Of a stretch of DNA of 64,000 nucleotides, positions 24,401-38,443 are shown one piece after another. Numbering within the stretch: position 1 is the first letter of the stretch; each line of letters opens with the position of its first letter. Below the pieces are notes generated by a model. It saw only the letters and a list, made by a program, of their open reading frames with translations. It did not search any database and had not been told where the DNA came from. Source of the DNA: Membranipora membranacea. Its lineage: Eukaryota > Bryozoa > Gymnolaemata > Cheilostomatida > Membraniporidae. The stretch lies in assembly GCA_914767715.1 (NCBI GenBank), contig OU612068.1, positions 26,660,001 through 26,724,000 on the forward strand. Direction: 5' to 3'. Position numbers and translations under genes: made by a program.

Positions 24401-27400
24401 GCAGGAAGCCTGTGAGACAATTTTTGTTTGCTCAAACCTAAAAGGGCGTTACAGAACCAAACCTGAATAATATTAAGCATTTCTCTTGAAGGAACTTAGG
24501 CTCTTCCTTACAGAAGCTGATTGTTAATTACAAGTGCTAATTATTAGCTTATCCAACTGCTATTAATGAACGATAGCATAATCTCAACAGCTTCACACTA
24601 CTGCCTTCTTACCCACTGTGGGCATTAAACAAAGGCTACATTTGGTAGCCTATGCTATAAAATAGGTTGTATGTATATATTGTATCCTCCGTCATCCCTG
24701 TGCAATATGACCTTGGGAGCCTATGAAATATGCTGCCCTTGATACTTGGGACAATAACTAGGTTGTGTGTACAGGTTGCAGTGCTTCATAGGTAGTATGG
24801 TTCCATCCAACTAGATTGCATTCGTTGGGACCTGGGGGTAACTGAATCCACTGTTCTATTATACATGTGGATACCTGGTCTGTGTGAGGGGATAGTACCA
24901 GGTAATAATTATACCACTTGTTTAGTAAATGAAGTGTATATACACTTATATTTGTTCTGGAGAGACTTACTGCACCTATGTCAACTATATCAGTCAGGTG
25001 ATGGTGTATTACATCAACGTCTAACACCAGCATGTGATTTTGGTTCAATGGCTCTCAGAAATATTAAAAAATAATTCAATCACATCTGACTTTATATCAT
25101 TATGGCTTATTTAAATGCCATTGACTCTTCAAATAAGACAAAATATTAAATAGCACTTGGCTTTTATTTGATCATGTAATTATATTATTAAGGTATTTAC
25201 CCATCCATATACTTTTACTATAATTCTAATGAACTGTCAACAATATTGATTGCTATACATACTTATTTTTATCCTATATGCAGTAAGTCAGGGAGCTTAA
25301 TGGGCTGTTCAGAGAAGTGTTACAGGGAGACAAGTTTTTTTTTTCAATAGGAGTTCTGCTGCCATATCTTGAAGCTGCTTGAAACGCAAACACCAAATCA
25401 AACACCCCATCGAATGTCCCTGATCCCTTCCATTTCCAAAAGCGCTGCCACTGTTAGGGAACATCCATCCAATCTTGTAGACATTGTGCGTTTAATATCT
25501 GCAAAGTCTACTTTTGCAGTGAGAAACCTTAGTCTTATATTTTCCTAATGAACTTTCATAAGTCAGTGCTATAACCTCTGCCACAGCTAATGAGGTGCAA
25601 CAAGATGTGAAATTCTTGGTCTTCTCCCAAACACTAAGAACACCAAACTTCCCGGCATTAGTGACACATTCTGTGTACTACATTAGAGACGATCACTGTT
25701 TGTACTTATTGGTACATTTGCAACGATATGATTGATATTTTTGGCATCACAATACAATGACACTCATTTCATGCTACCATAACAGTGCAGTACTGATGCT
25801 GTTACAATTACACGACCTGTATATTTTGTATCCCTGAATTGCCAACCACAGTAGAAAGCCTCAAGGGTATGCAAGTCAATAGCATCCATCATTTTGTATT
25901 CCCATGTGTCTGCGTGGCGAACTTAACACTGTCGCTACCTATCTACCGTCACCTTTGATATATTGTACGATACTCTGTAACTGGATAGGCTTGAGGCACG
26001 CAAGTCTTTCTAGTATCATGATGTGTTATGTATATGTGAACCAGCAGTTACCAAAGACCACAAGGAATGCAGAACAGCCCTGAATATCTGGGTACCTTCA
26101 TAAGAGACTTGTCAGCTATCAAACCAAGACATGCTGACGTGTATTAAAGTGCGCCAAGTTCACAGGCAAGGTCTAGCGGCGATATCGAAACACATTTTCC
26201 TCTTTTTTGGGAATTGCCTCAACATTGCAGCAATAAAGTCCCTTCATTGATTCCAGGCAACACAAGAAAATAGTTATGAGAGTAGTATTGACTTAAACCA
26301 GGGAGAATGGAAGATTCCTTTCTCCCTGCTTAAACCACAAGAAATAGCCAGAGTGAGCAATATGATGAATGGCCAGCCATAGATGAATTATGGGCAGGTG
26401 AACAGTTCATTCACTGGATGTAGTATGTAGGGAGAGATCACGATAATGTATCAGCACTCATATAAGATCCCTACTCAGCATGCCCGAGTAGTAAGGCTCC
26501 GACGGTGACATGGATAGGAAAGTGTTTAGACCGATGAAACCGAGAGTCAAGTTTGAGCTATAATAAGATACGGTTGATTATACCCTCTAAGTACTGTATC
26601 AGACTCTACTCTAAAGCTTTGCAGACTCTTCAATCAACATTAATTTATTCTTTGACAAGCAGTTCTCAACAAGCGCCTCGGAGCACTAATCAATTTCTCA
26701 GCTCAAAAACAGCTCACTTATGCAGCCTGTACATAGCTTCCTCTCATTCATTTGTGCCTCAAGCTGCTGACTGCGGCAGCAGGTCCGCACTGTCATGGAT
26801 GGTGGTATATTAACTGACGAGGTTAGTCAGTCCTATTCACCTCCTCATGTGCAACAAACACTCAAGGCAAACAGTTGGTTTTGTTGGTTTTTTAGAAGCA
26901 ATCTGGCCTCCTGTCCTCCCTTTTGTTGCACTAAATGTACACCCCTCGCCGATTTGACCAACGCTGAGAATCCAGTTGCAATATTTGATGACACCATATT
27001 AGAGTGTCACTCACATTTATTTACTGGTTTTACATCTGAATTCAAAGACATTATTGTTGTTTCCCAACTAAAAAATACTGGTATTTTCAAATTTTCAAAT
27101 GCTGCAGATTCAAATGAACCCTTTGCCAAAGCTGATCCAACAAAGATAAAATTCTATCTATCCTGAAATGCATAATCAACATGAATAAATAACGAGGTTT
27201 TGTGGTCTGATAATGTTTTTAGCTTAGCAGGCCAGTAAACTCTCTTTACCGCTTTGTCACAATTTTAATGAAGTCTAAAGTACCTACATTTTTTGTCACA
27301 GGCCATTAATTTTAACAGATTCTTTGCAGAATTTAGCTTCAATTTGCACTAAGCACAAGTAGAAAGATGGGGTGACCTCGCTTTATCACCAAAGAGAATC

Positions 27401-30400
27401 AAAGATGAACACAAACTAAACCGACCAGAGAAGCCAACAAATAATCATAATCATCAATTATTGTCATGTAGAGCAATTTTCAGGAAGGCAATTTTTTGCT
27501 ACAAGTAAATCGTCGACGCTGAACTTTTACATAGCAGCAGTAATCCAGTGAGACTAGGTACATAGGCTGACAGCAGTCTGCGCTATTGCAGATGGGAAAC
27601 AGTGGCTGACCTTTACGTTTAATTATTGCAGTCAGTAAATGCTTGGTACTTACAGTTTAGAATCTAGATGATAATCGTCCAACACAAAAGTAACAGAAAC
27701 TCATCACAACATCTGAAGAAGGCATAGCCCAGTTTGTGTTTGCGTCGGTGAAAAACGATGAGAGCAAAAAGCCTGCAATAATGTACTGGCTGATAATCAC
27801 TGTCTTCAAAGATTAAATCCTCTCAGTGCATTTCAGTGAATAACTGCCACGCTAATCACCTGTAAAATCCCTCATTTATCCAAAAGTCAATCATTTACAA
27901 GAAAATCTGCTTTCAACTCTCAACGGATTATTGCAAGCCTGCTGTAGCTTTAGAAGGATTCAGATGAGTCAAGAATGCGAGAGCTATAGTATGAGGCTTA
28001 GTGCGGGCTGGGGGCAAGACAACACGATTCAATCTATTATACCACAGGAGAGAGGATAAGAGCGGAAAGGCCGAATCCTTCACAGAAGCGCTGCTTTTGT
28101 GATCTGCTTGCTGCATAAATTGCTAAGAATCGGTAGAGATTAGATACTCGCTCTATGGGCCTCTTACCCCTGTGAAAACCTAATCTGTGTTTTATGAGAA
28201 TATTAAAATGATTGCAATCATTGAAACACTCACCTGATTAAAAGAAGCCCGTGTAGTCATTCATATCCTGGAATCCAGTATCAATTCTGTGTTAATAATC
28301 CAAAAGCTATGGCCTGTAAGTAATAATCCTTGTGTCAGACCGACTGAAAAAACGACTGAACAACTTATAATTTGGTAGCAGCGTAATCTATAACAGATTA
28401 ACTATCCTAATCTAATGCCACTTTACGATGACTGCTGTAGAAATGTGTTAATAATTCAGTGTTTATCAATCAATCGTAAAATAGTGCTGCCAATGAATGT
28501 ATGGCTTTCTCGATACAAACAGCTTACAAACAGCTCTCAACGGATAACAATTTATTCCATAGAAGTGTTTCTAATAAAACATGTGGGAATTGTACAAAAT
28601 GTCATCCTAGATAAATACAAGCCGTATATGCAGTGTTGTGAGGCGCTCTTCAATGAATGGTCTGTATACAGTGATATTCATGCTGAGCTAATATTACACT
28701 TGAAGAGCGAGTTATCTTGTTGAATAAGCCAATTACAATGATCCAAATTTTTCTCTCATCCAATCAGAGGAACAGGCTTTATTGTATCTGGCAGAATTAT
28801 TATCCATTATTGTCGAACCATTGAACTAGACCCTTTGAGAGCGTAATTTCTCCAAAATGTATGTTTGAAGTGGGCCTAATTACCCAAGCTACTATCGGAG
28901 GGCTGTGTACTAATTGCCACCTATAAATTATTATGATTATGTTGTTCTAACAACACACTGCTGCACTCCTTGGCTTTCATGTGAATACATCTTGTAGTCT
29001 TGAAGCCTAATAATTGTAATTCATTTTAAGCCTGTCTCTGTCATTCTAAGCCTGTCTCTGTCATTCTAAGCCTGTCACTGTCACTAACTTAGTTGTGACA
29101 AACTGAGACAGGTGCCATGCACTATTCAATTTTTTTTTTTTGACTTTCCAACGTGTAAACACTTTTTATAACTACTCATGTTTGTCGCTCTGCCCAGTTA
29201 CGTTCTACCTCTATGCGCACAAGATGTTTCTGCAGAGTTTCAAATATTCGAGACCAGCGTGACTCAAAATCAGTTATTTTTGATAAAACCTAGAAAGCGA
29301 GTGTGAATTGTTGCCGGGTGGTTCCCTAAGGCTATATCGAAAATCTGTAAGCTCTATGATGCTTTGAGGTCTAAAGCCCTGCCATCTGAGGTATGTACGT
29401 CTAAAAATAAAAATAAATGGTTCGCCAAATTTGATAGTTATCGAGGTCCAACATTTAACACAACTTTAAAATCTGTGCCTGCCAATTTCACCCTTACTCA
29501 AGGTACTAAATACGTCATTGTCTCACTTTTACATTACTGATAATCCCTGTTAATGGCCCACATTCCGTTAACAACCATCGCCCAACCAAATGATTAGGTT
29601 GTGGTTGATAATGCATTGCCACCACAAACAACCCAATCAGAGTCAAGGCAAGTAAACTATTGAAAGGTGAATTTTAAGTTTTTTAATTGGAAACTAGAAT
29701 TATTGTTTGCTACAGTTTGGGCATCTCATGGAACTCTCAGCCAGGCAGAGAAGTTAAAACAATTTTGCTATACAGCTGCAAGCAACAGTTAACCAGGGAC
29801 GAAGGAAACATATTGCAGATTGCGGATGATGATTAAATGCAAAGTTGTCTGGAACATTTCAAGGCACTGCAACAGGACATCTTTCTGGCTCAAATTGCAC
29901 CATATTATCCTAAAAGATTGGCAATTATGGTCATACAAGACATTGTTAGATCAATTTAAGAGGTGAGGAAACGTTGAAATGGAGAGTAAATTGATTAAAT
30001 TGCTTTTCTGTCAAGCTATGCAACAAATAATTACATTTTGAAGGTTTTCAAATTTGAGTTCTTAATGAAGTGGTAGGGTCATTTAGTTAGATATTTAAGT
30101 TATTTCCTCTCCAAATTATAGACATTGAGTACTCAAAGACAGTTTCTCGAGTGACATTTATACTGCTTGTATTACCAGCACTGCAGCCATCCTCCCCGCT
30201 GCATCAGCTGCTGTGTAAATCATAGGAGTTGTCTTCTTTGTGTAAGAGAGAGGACTACTACTAGATACTCAGCAATGTTTATGATTCACATTATAAATAA
30301 GTAAACATTTTACGATTTGTTTCCCCCCCCCCCCTCCAGGTATTCTATGTGAGTTATTGTGTTTCTCATGGGGGTGGAGTTAGGATTTTAATCCTATTTG

Positions 30401-31940
30401 TTCCTTTCATACTGAACATTTCACAGATGTGGAGAGTTTAAAAAATGGAAAATGTCGAGTAGATATTTTGCTTCACGCTCATCTTCTCAGTCAAGTTTTC
30501 CAATAAAAATTGCCTTTTTAAAACTTCTTTTGATTCTTACTTTCATTTGTAAGATGGCCTCACATATATAATATGATGGCCTTGAGATAATAACAGTAGT
30601 CATTATTCCCTCTCCACTCAGAGTTAACTCAACCCTTATCTCTGACAGGTGAACGCATCAAACAAAATATCACCTACAAGACATTCACCTTATCTAGGCT
30701 TGAAATATATTATTCTAGCTAGTCAAGTAAACTTTTGAGCACAATTACCATGCCATACGAAAAAAAAAATTATAAAGAAAGAAGCTTCAATGTTATAGTG
30801 CAAGCTGGATACATAACATTTACAAGATCATGTGTTCACCTCCAGTACACTGGGTATGATTTGGCACTCATAATTCTTATTGAGTCTTGAACACGGCACA
30901 GTCACATTATTTCACTTCTATCGTTGCCACATTTTATAACATGATCACAGAGAAAAATAAATATGTCATAAGTAAACATGGCATGTGTTTATAATGGGAT
31001 GGGTCAAAAATGTGTAGTTGTTGGTGTCGATGCACAAAATCGAAGTGCTCTTTTATCTTGCACAAAATCTAATTTCAATCATTTTTGGCTTTGTGTAATG
31101 AATGGTGCATTATCACACAAAGGATGGCCAATGTGTGGAAACTGGGACCATTTCACTTCTATCGTTGCTACATTTTATAACATAGTTATAAGTAAAGACT
31201 GTTTTTAACCTTATATCAAAGATACTAAAATCAATGGGTGATTAGTATCATTGCTAAATACTGCGATGTGATGTTTATTATTGTATTGTTTTATCATGGT
31301 ATCCATATCCATGTGTCATGTTTTAAAAGACACAATATATAGTTTCTTGTTTAGCCACTAATGTTAATCATCAAAGCCACATTTCTGTAGATTTCAGTCA
31401 GTGCATTGTGGTGTCAAGTTTTGTATGATATACTGTTGTACTGTGACTAACTGCCTAATATATTATGAATAAATGTCCACACTATATTAATATAGATAAG
31501 CCATCAGGCCAATAGGCCATCTTGATAAGATACCCAGTTTTGATGTATTACTTATGACTGTATTAGCACGTGAGCAAGGCCAAAGGGCTTATCATTTTTG
31601 AATTGGGTATTTATCAGTGAAGTTTTGATCCTCCGTATTACTACTGAAGCATCAACTTCACTTTAGCCTAGAATTACAATATCAGGAAGTTGGATTGGGA
31701 TTATTTGGACTTAACATCGGTAGCTAACTTATTGTAAGTGTTCAGTACCTTTAAGTATTAAATCTCCTACCACCCTGTTTCTTGCAAAGAAAGGTTTCAG
31801 TTTTGCATCACAATTGCTTACATCAGGTGAATTGTGAGCAAGATATGATAGTTCGCCAATGAATTCATAAGATTGTCCGAATTGCTCATCTGTTGGGACG
31901 CGACGGTAAAATCTCTATTCATTAGCAAAAGAATACTGGG
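18410..31940. other. Intergenic or 5' region without a supported gene
   Basis: About 13.5 kb between the first recognised channel exon and gene A. It should include the channel promoter and missing 5' exon(s) unless they lie elsewhere, but I found no exon ending in the required phase with recognisable sequence. Open frames at 26553-27166 (plus) and 27928-28116 (minus) have no recognisable domain. A 20-bp tandem repeat occurs at 29021-29080, and a direct repeat of about 50 bp recurs at 30911 and 31147. Confidence 0.5.
29021..29080. repeat. 20-bp tandem repeat, three copies
   Basis: Three adjacent copies of TCATTCTAAGCCTGTCTCTG with a few substitutions. Function unknown. Confidence 0.9.
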
Positions 31941-34900
31941 ATGGCAGCGTCGTTCCCTCCCTCCACACAGTCATGTCGTTATTGCCTTGAAGATGTGAGC
32001 CACCTTACAGAGCCTAAGATTCTGCCGTGTACACATGTCTTCTGTAAACCTTGTCTGACAAGAGACTTACAGTCCAACGATGGAGTGAAGTGTCCAGTTT
32101 GTGGGTAAGTTACATTCATTGAAAGCTAATCCCAATAATCATGCCCATGGTGTAAATATCAATTGATGGACCATTTTTTTTCCTCATAGGAATGTTATTA
32201 TATGCACAACCAACAGTTTGAACCAACACAAGAAGTTCATGCTGGTAAGTGTCAATGAGCACAGAGATTGAGTCCTCAAGTTTGTTATTCGGATACGGTC
32301 AGATGGTAACCAGGCTCACAGGCGGCTGTCATATTCACATTATCTGTTTTAACCAGAGTTTATGGCATGCCAACTTATGACTTACTCAACAATCTTTTGA
32401 AAAGATCTTTTCCTTTTAGCTCTGAGACTTTTGAGGCGATAGATGATTTACCGTCTGCGGGCACACGAGGGGCAGACAACTCTACAAACTGTGATGTTTG
32501 CTCGAAAAAAGGAGTAAAGAATAAACCAGCTCATGTTTACTGTGGTAACTGTGATGAGAAATACTGCACGAAACATCAGGAGGTAGGATTATGCTGTGAC
32601 CATGTATCTTCTCTCCTACTACTTGGTCTCAGCTCTAAAATCTTTGGCTGTTTTAAGGCATTGAATTAGCACATTTGTGAAGCAAGGGTTGTTTGAAGCA
32701 TGGAGTTAAAGTCACAGTTCTTGCTTGAATTGTTATCAGTTTAGTGTACAAAACTATATTGTGTCGATCTGGCACATAGTAGCACTAATAAACAACATTT
32801 CAGATTTGCTCAATTACAAGTACACCGATTATATTAGGTAATTGGGGATATTGCAAAAGTCAGGTATTGAGGTGCCTTGATACTGGAATTTACAGTGTTC
32901 CTCCGCCAAAATTAGACACACATTTTCACCCTACTCAGTAAGTTCGAATTCTTTTTACCAGAACTGACCAAACCTAAACAGCAAGGACATTTATCAAAAG
33001 ATAAACTTATATTATTGTCGTTATCAAATTTTAATAAGATAAAGAAAATCCAATATGGGTGGAATTGTTTCATAATGTAGTTTGAACTTGTGATGACTTT
33101 AGTTTGATGCATGGTTCTCTAACACAGTAACATAGATATATGATTGTTATCATCATGTGTGGGCTATATGGGTATCATACCAGCATTGTGTTATTTATAC
33201 CTCATTGTGTTCCAGACCCTGGGACTATAACCAAAGTTACTAAATATCTGCTAAATATTATATTGCTATTATTTGATTGACCAAAGATTTTGATAGTTAG
33301 CCAACGACCCCAACCACACTGAGGACACAGTCCAAAATAACAGGCCAATTTTCTCTATTTCCTATCCTGAATTTGATTCACTAGAATATTGTCCAGTTTC
33401 AGCTAAATTGCCGACTTTGAATTAAAACTCCTATCAATTGAGTTTGAGAACTTTTTAGCTTGCTCAGAGGGACTACTATACTTTAAACCACTGCTGCCGC
33501 AGCTGAGCTTTGCCCAGCAGAGCCACCAGTAGTAAATATCAATAGATAGTTTTGGCATCAAAACTATTTGCCTGTGGCTTTGCATGGAGTTATGAGCTCC
33601 TAAATTAGAAGAGTGAAACTTCTTCTCCAGCTTTTCGCCATAGTGATGACGAGTTCCGATTTAGACCAATCAATTTAGACCTTCGTAAATCTTTGCAGAA
33701 AATTTAATCTTGAAAATTACGACTATATTATAGTCGTAACTTTCAAGATTAAAAAAATTAAATTAAAGAGGTTCATGCACTATTACATAACTGGACATAG
33801 TTAATCTTACGAATGTTCCGCCTCCTGAATGAAGAATTCGTCCATTTTATTTTGACAGGTACACGATGATTTTCACTGCGATCACACCACAATGGATATG
33901 GATGACTATTTGAAACAGGCCAGGCAGCTAAAGATACGTTTCTGCACACAACACAATGACCAGGTGTACTCTCTGGGATGTAGAACATGTCTGAACTTGT
34001 TCTGTGCTGACTGTATATCTGCAGCAGGTAGATGTAGTGATGGTAAGGGAGAATAATTGGATCAGCTTAAAAAGCTAACTCTGTGGGTCAGAAAAGACAC
34101 TATTCGATGTCTGGCTGTTGCCATTGTCATGAGACATCCTGTCGCATAGTTAAAGAGCTCTAACTCCGGTGGTTCAGTGGCATTACATTATCATCTCCCC
34201 CTGATGATGATGATGATGATGATGATAATGTAATGCCACTGAACCACTGGAGTTAGAGCTCTTTAACTACCTGGCGCACTGCCGGCATCACCTTACCAAT
34301 GCCATTTCTCCGGTACCTGAGAAATCATCACAATAAACTGTTAATATTTTGGTACTTAATATTAAGTCTATGGTACTATCTATCTACACTCCTTTCCACT
34401 TCTCACACATGTGGCGTAACCAGTGGAGGGGGAGCAACTCTGAATGCAAGCAAATTAGCTACCATTACTCAGACTTTTATCACTTCTCTACATTAATTAA
34501 ACAATAACCCACATTTTAGTCTATCCTGTTTTACAGGTAGCTCACATGAACTCATGTCTATCAGCCAGCTGGTCACAGAGCTAAAGCATATTATAGAACC
34601 TCTGAAAAGACAGGCTACTGAGAAGGAGGGGGAGTTATCTTATATTGTAACTGAAGCTGTGACAGCCTCCTCCAAGTGGGATACTGAGACTGAAGAAATA
34701 GCAGCGACATTGAGAAGAGCAAGGGATGAACAGGTAGGTCTTCATAAGTGAAATTTTTGACTGGCTAAGAATCATGTGGCCATTCACCAATACACTATTG
34801 TTTGATGATAAGACATATTGCACTAACTCATGCATTGAGACGCGGACCTGTGTCTCAGTACACCACATTGAAGACAAGCAAGAACTGTATTCTTCTATAC

Positions 34901-37900
34901 AGGAACATGATACCTCCAAATTTAAGAAATGGCATGAGGTTGTATGTATGTATGTATGTATGTTTTATTATTTCCTCCTAAAATCATTATGAAATGATGC
35001 ACTAGAAAAAATTGTTCTAATAAAATGCAAAAATAAAAATTTACGAGGTTATTCATTCAGTAATTAAAATAAAACTCTAAAATTTACCATACTTATAGAA
35101 AAATGATCTCATCAATTTCGCTGTTCGAAAAACAGGCATATTTGTTGACAAGGAAACTCGTGTTCTTAGCTCTCTGAGCGGATGACCAGGGTTATTATCG
35201 ATCTTGCTCATTAGCCTTCTGGTAATGTCATCTATGAATGATACCACAGGCTGAAGATTATGATTACCAATTGCCTCATTATAGCTGATATCAGGGTTCA
35301 CGATCTTTAATGCACGACGCTCGATCTGAGTGATGCGTTGCTGATGATGATCACTGATAATAGTACCCCATACTGGACAGGCGTAGGTGAGAAGCGAGCG
35401 TATGTTTGCGGTGTAATATAGGAGAAGGCCTGATGAGTTCAGACCGAGTCTCTTTAGTTCCCTCATGGCATATAGGCGACTCGCGAGGCTATTGCACATG
35501 TTGTCGATGTGATGCGAGAAGGTCAGCCTACTGTCGATGGTAACTCCCAGTAGTTTGGCAGTTGTAGAGCTTGCTAGCAAGTGACCATCCATGTAAAATT
35601 GCGGGTTATATTTAGGCTCGGATAGGGTGAGATGGAGAATTTTGGTCTTGGACGCATTCACCAGCATATTGTTTTCTGTGGCCCAGTCGGTGATGTGATT
35701 GAGTTCGTCTTGGAGGCATACTATGTTTGATTGATCTTTCTTCTTCAAACACGAGTATAAAGTCAGATCATCGGCATACTTGACTAGCTTACATTGATCA
35801 GAGGAGACCCTCAAGTCATCTATATAAACTAGCCACAACCACGGACCGAGTTTAGTTCCCTGTGGCGCTCCCATTGTAATAGTAGAATACGTAGATTGTC
35901 AACGCAAGATAACTTGAGTTTGAGCTTTATGAAAACAAGTCTGTTAAATTATTTGGTGTAATAGAATTCTGATCCACTCAGTACTTATCTCTCTGTCTTA
36001 TATCATACAGTAAAGTTTGCTCAGAAAGTGTCTGCTTTCATAGAATATGCTCACAACTAACTAAATTTGACTTTTTGAATTAAGTGCATAGAAATGTTAA
36101 TCTGCATGCATGTGTAATGTGACTGTAATTTTCAGCTCGAAGCAATTAAGACAAGATACCTAAAACTTGAGGAGGAGATGCTTGGCCAAAGAGAAAGATC
36201 AAAACTTGAACTGACAGAATTTGTGGATAAAGAAGACGCATCGCTGTGTGATCTTCAGAATCAACTGTCCAAATTACTTACTCCACAAGGGGACCGTCAT
36301 CAGGTACAGTATGGAGTGATATTGCGGAAAACACTTCTCATTTTACAAGAAGTGTGATCTTCAACAAAATTGGTCCAAACTCCAATCCTGTCATCCATGT
36401 CAGCTAGGTTTGTTGCCAGTAGCCCATACAAGAGAAGCCCATAGAAATAGGCATGGCCACATGAGCTAGATTTCACTCAACCTTTTATTTGTGAAGCATT
36501 TGATAGCTTGATTCAAGTGGATGTATAACACGCTTTGGTTTCTTTTGACTTCACGGATCCTAAACAGTCTTCGAGTGACCCCTAATTCACTCAAGTTCAC
36601 TAGCGACAAGAGAACAAGGTGCCTGAGACTAATCACAACCCAAAGTGACAATGTTTTTACTTTCGAGCAACTGCCGTCTGGCAGATATAAAACCATCAAA
36701 GCTCGAGTTAATCTGAGATCTGACAGTTATTGAGCGTGCTGTGTCCGTAAACTGAACACTCCACTTTTTAACCAATTATTATTAACTTTTACCTCTTTTT
36801 TCAGATATTTTTTACCAACCATGCGAGCCAGTAATGAGAAGAGTTTTATTTTTACAACCAACTTTTATTGCTCAAGCTAAACATGATATTACTCAATTTT
36901 GAGTCAGTAACAATACAATGAATGAACATAAAAAAGCTGAAATGATAATAGAAGACATTGAAAATATAATCACTGAAATATTGTCACTGTGTTCAACATG
37001 TTGATATTTTGTTGTAATCAGAATGGTAATATTATAGGTAGATGTCATCACACAGTGCAAGGTCTTGAGAAGAAGGATAAGATACATAGTAGGTCAGACA
37101 CTCCCATCTCTGCTGCTCAAGAATCAGCATAAGCTCGGCACGACAGGTAAGGAACAAAAGTCACCCAACCGTGGTCAGAATAATATGTATATATCAAACC
37201 ATTTAGTATTCTGCCCTCTGCTGATCAAACTTGTTATCACAAATTTCAAGATTTATTATGGTTGGGATTACAAATCCCAAGTTCTATACCGCAGGATTGC
37301 GAATTCATTTATTGTGTCATCTGATGTTTCTTTTTTTCCAACTTGTTTGGGTTATAGGTTTATATTTGTATGTACATTTTTTTCTTTGTTTCAGCCAAGA
37401 GCAGGAACATAGAACTAGAGCTGATCCCTACTGAGGACATCATAATCGGCGATGTCCACACACTTGTCCTAAAACCCCTCAGGGAAATTAAAGTTTCCGG
37501 CCAATGTGCCACTGCTTGTCAATTTGATGACTTCACATATGTTGGGATGCATGGGGGTAACATTGATAGAATTGATAGAATGGGAGGCAGAACCAAAGGC
37601 TTTATCAAACTATCCAGTCATGTGACGAGTATAAGGGCCCACAAGGATACATTGTACACATTAATGGCCGGCAATCCCAGTGTGGTGTATGTCCATGACT
37701 TGTCTGGTCAGCTGATCAGCTCATGGAGTCACCCTGATAATGGTTTCTGGGGAAGTAAAATTGCTATTGTCAACGATCAGCTTGTCATTGCGAATCGTAA
37801 AACTAAACGCCTTACCATATACAGTCCATTTGGTGAAGTTGTGCGTCATGTGGACGTCCCCCAAATCAATAACGGGTTTGTGTCTATCTGTGAGGCAGGG

Positions 37901-38443
37901 AGGGAATCTATTGTTGTGTCAGACTATGCCACATCAAGAGTATTTAAAGTGAACCTCAACACCGGTGATGTCATGTGGATGTCAAACAAGGTATCCGGAC
38001 CTCTTGGTGTAGCCTGCTATGGTGGCTCTCATGTCCTTGTCACAAAACAAGACAACCGTACCTGTCTCTGGGTCCTGGACATCCATACAGGTGATTTTAT
38101 TATCTTCATCAGACTTGTATGTTTTCTGTTTTTGATGTGCATCTAGATATGTCCTATTAAGTAGTTAGTTATGCAGTGGATAGCTAAGACCACTTAGATG
38201 CTTAATTAAATGAGACTTACCTAATATTGTCTTCTCATGTATTAAGAGAAGACAACTATGCTATAAATAGTCAAAGTCATAGTGCATTGTTATTCTTTTC
38301 ATACAGGTCAATGTGTAGATGAGTTAAAAGATGACAAAGCTCGTAAATATCTGTCACATGTGTATGATCTCTACATAAGTGGGGACTGCCTGGTAGCTCC
38401 GAGACACAACGAAAATTCTGTGCTCTTCTACAAGCTGCGATGA
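31941..38443 (+). CDS. TRIM-like protein A: RING, two B-boxes, coiled coil, beta-propeller-like C-terminus
   Basis: Probable RING E3 ubiquitin ligase of TRIM type, cytosolic by lack of a signal or TM segment. Exons: 31941-32104, 32357-32582 (or from 32420), 33859-34042, 34537-34733, 36136-36303, 37038-37146, 37395-38090, 38307-38443; all phases join, giving 626 or 605 residues. The RING is C12-x2-C15...C30-T-H32-x2-C35-x2-C38...C51-P-V-C54, complete. B-box 1 starts near residue 100 (CDVC...YCGNC...YCTKH). B-box 2 is near 165-190 (FCTQHNDQVYSLGCRTCLN). Residues about 192-313 are helical and charged, a coiled coil. From about 350 the sequence has repeated beta-strand-like blocks (TYVGMHGGNIDRID, VVYVHDLSGQLISSW, LTIYSPFGEVV, VVSDYATSRVFKVN), as in NHL-type propellers of TRIM2/3/71, but no clean NHL signature. 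The start ATG immediately precedes the RING. Substrate and pathway are unknown. Confidence 0.88.
32190..32244 (+). other. Possible phase-breaking cassette exon in gene A
   Basis: This 55-bp segment has a pyrimidine tract, CATAG acceptor and GTAAGT donor between the RING and B-box exons. It would enter in phase 2 and leave in phase 0, whereas the next exon needs phase 2. Inclusion gives a stop just downstream, leaving a RING-only product or a decay target. It may simply be a cryptic exon. Confidence 0.35.
33708..33752. repeat. 45-bp hairpin palindrome
   Basis: AATCTTGAAAATTACGACTA and its near-complement AGTCGTAACTTTCAAGATT face each other with almost no loop. It is in the intron before the B-box 2 exon of gene A. 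Confidence 0.85.
34149..34268. mobile_element. Foldback element with 45-bp inverted repeats
   Basis: Left arm 34149-34193 and right arm 34224-34268 are reverse complements with one mismatch (ends AGTTAAAGAGCTCTAACTCC). The loop is mostly (GAT)n. It lies in an intron of gene A. No clear target duplication. Confidence 0.85.
34938..35900 (-). mobile_element. Non-LTR retrotransposon fragment (reverse transcriptase C-terminal part)
   Basis: A 265-codon open frame at 35077-35874 (minus) starts in the RT palm. It has the APQGTKLGPWL motif and the catalytic YADD box, followed by the thumb region typical of jockey/CR1-like elements. The 5' end is missing at about 35900, and the 3' end carries a (TACA)n-type tail near 34940-34962, consistent with 5' truncation during target-primed insertion. 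It sits antisense in an intron of gene A. The frame is still open, so the insertion may be fairly recent, but it lacks the endonuclease and half the RT. Confidence 0.9.

Noticed and set aside
26553-27166. Overlapping plus-strand open frames of 86 and 123 codons.
   Set aside because: No recognisable motif or supporting splice or neighbour context; could be chance.
27928-28116. The missing first exon of the Cav gene (minus-strand ATG frame of 62 codons).
   Set aside because: No donor leaves the frame in the phase needed by the 18409 exon, and there is no similarity to channel N-termini that I can see.
34149-34268. A microRNA precursor.
   Set aside because: The arms could fold, but the (GAT)n loop and dispersed-element character fit a foldback transposon better; no mature-miRNA evidence can be seen from sequence alone.
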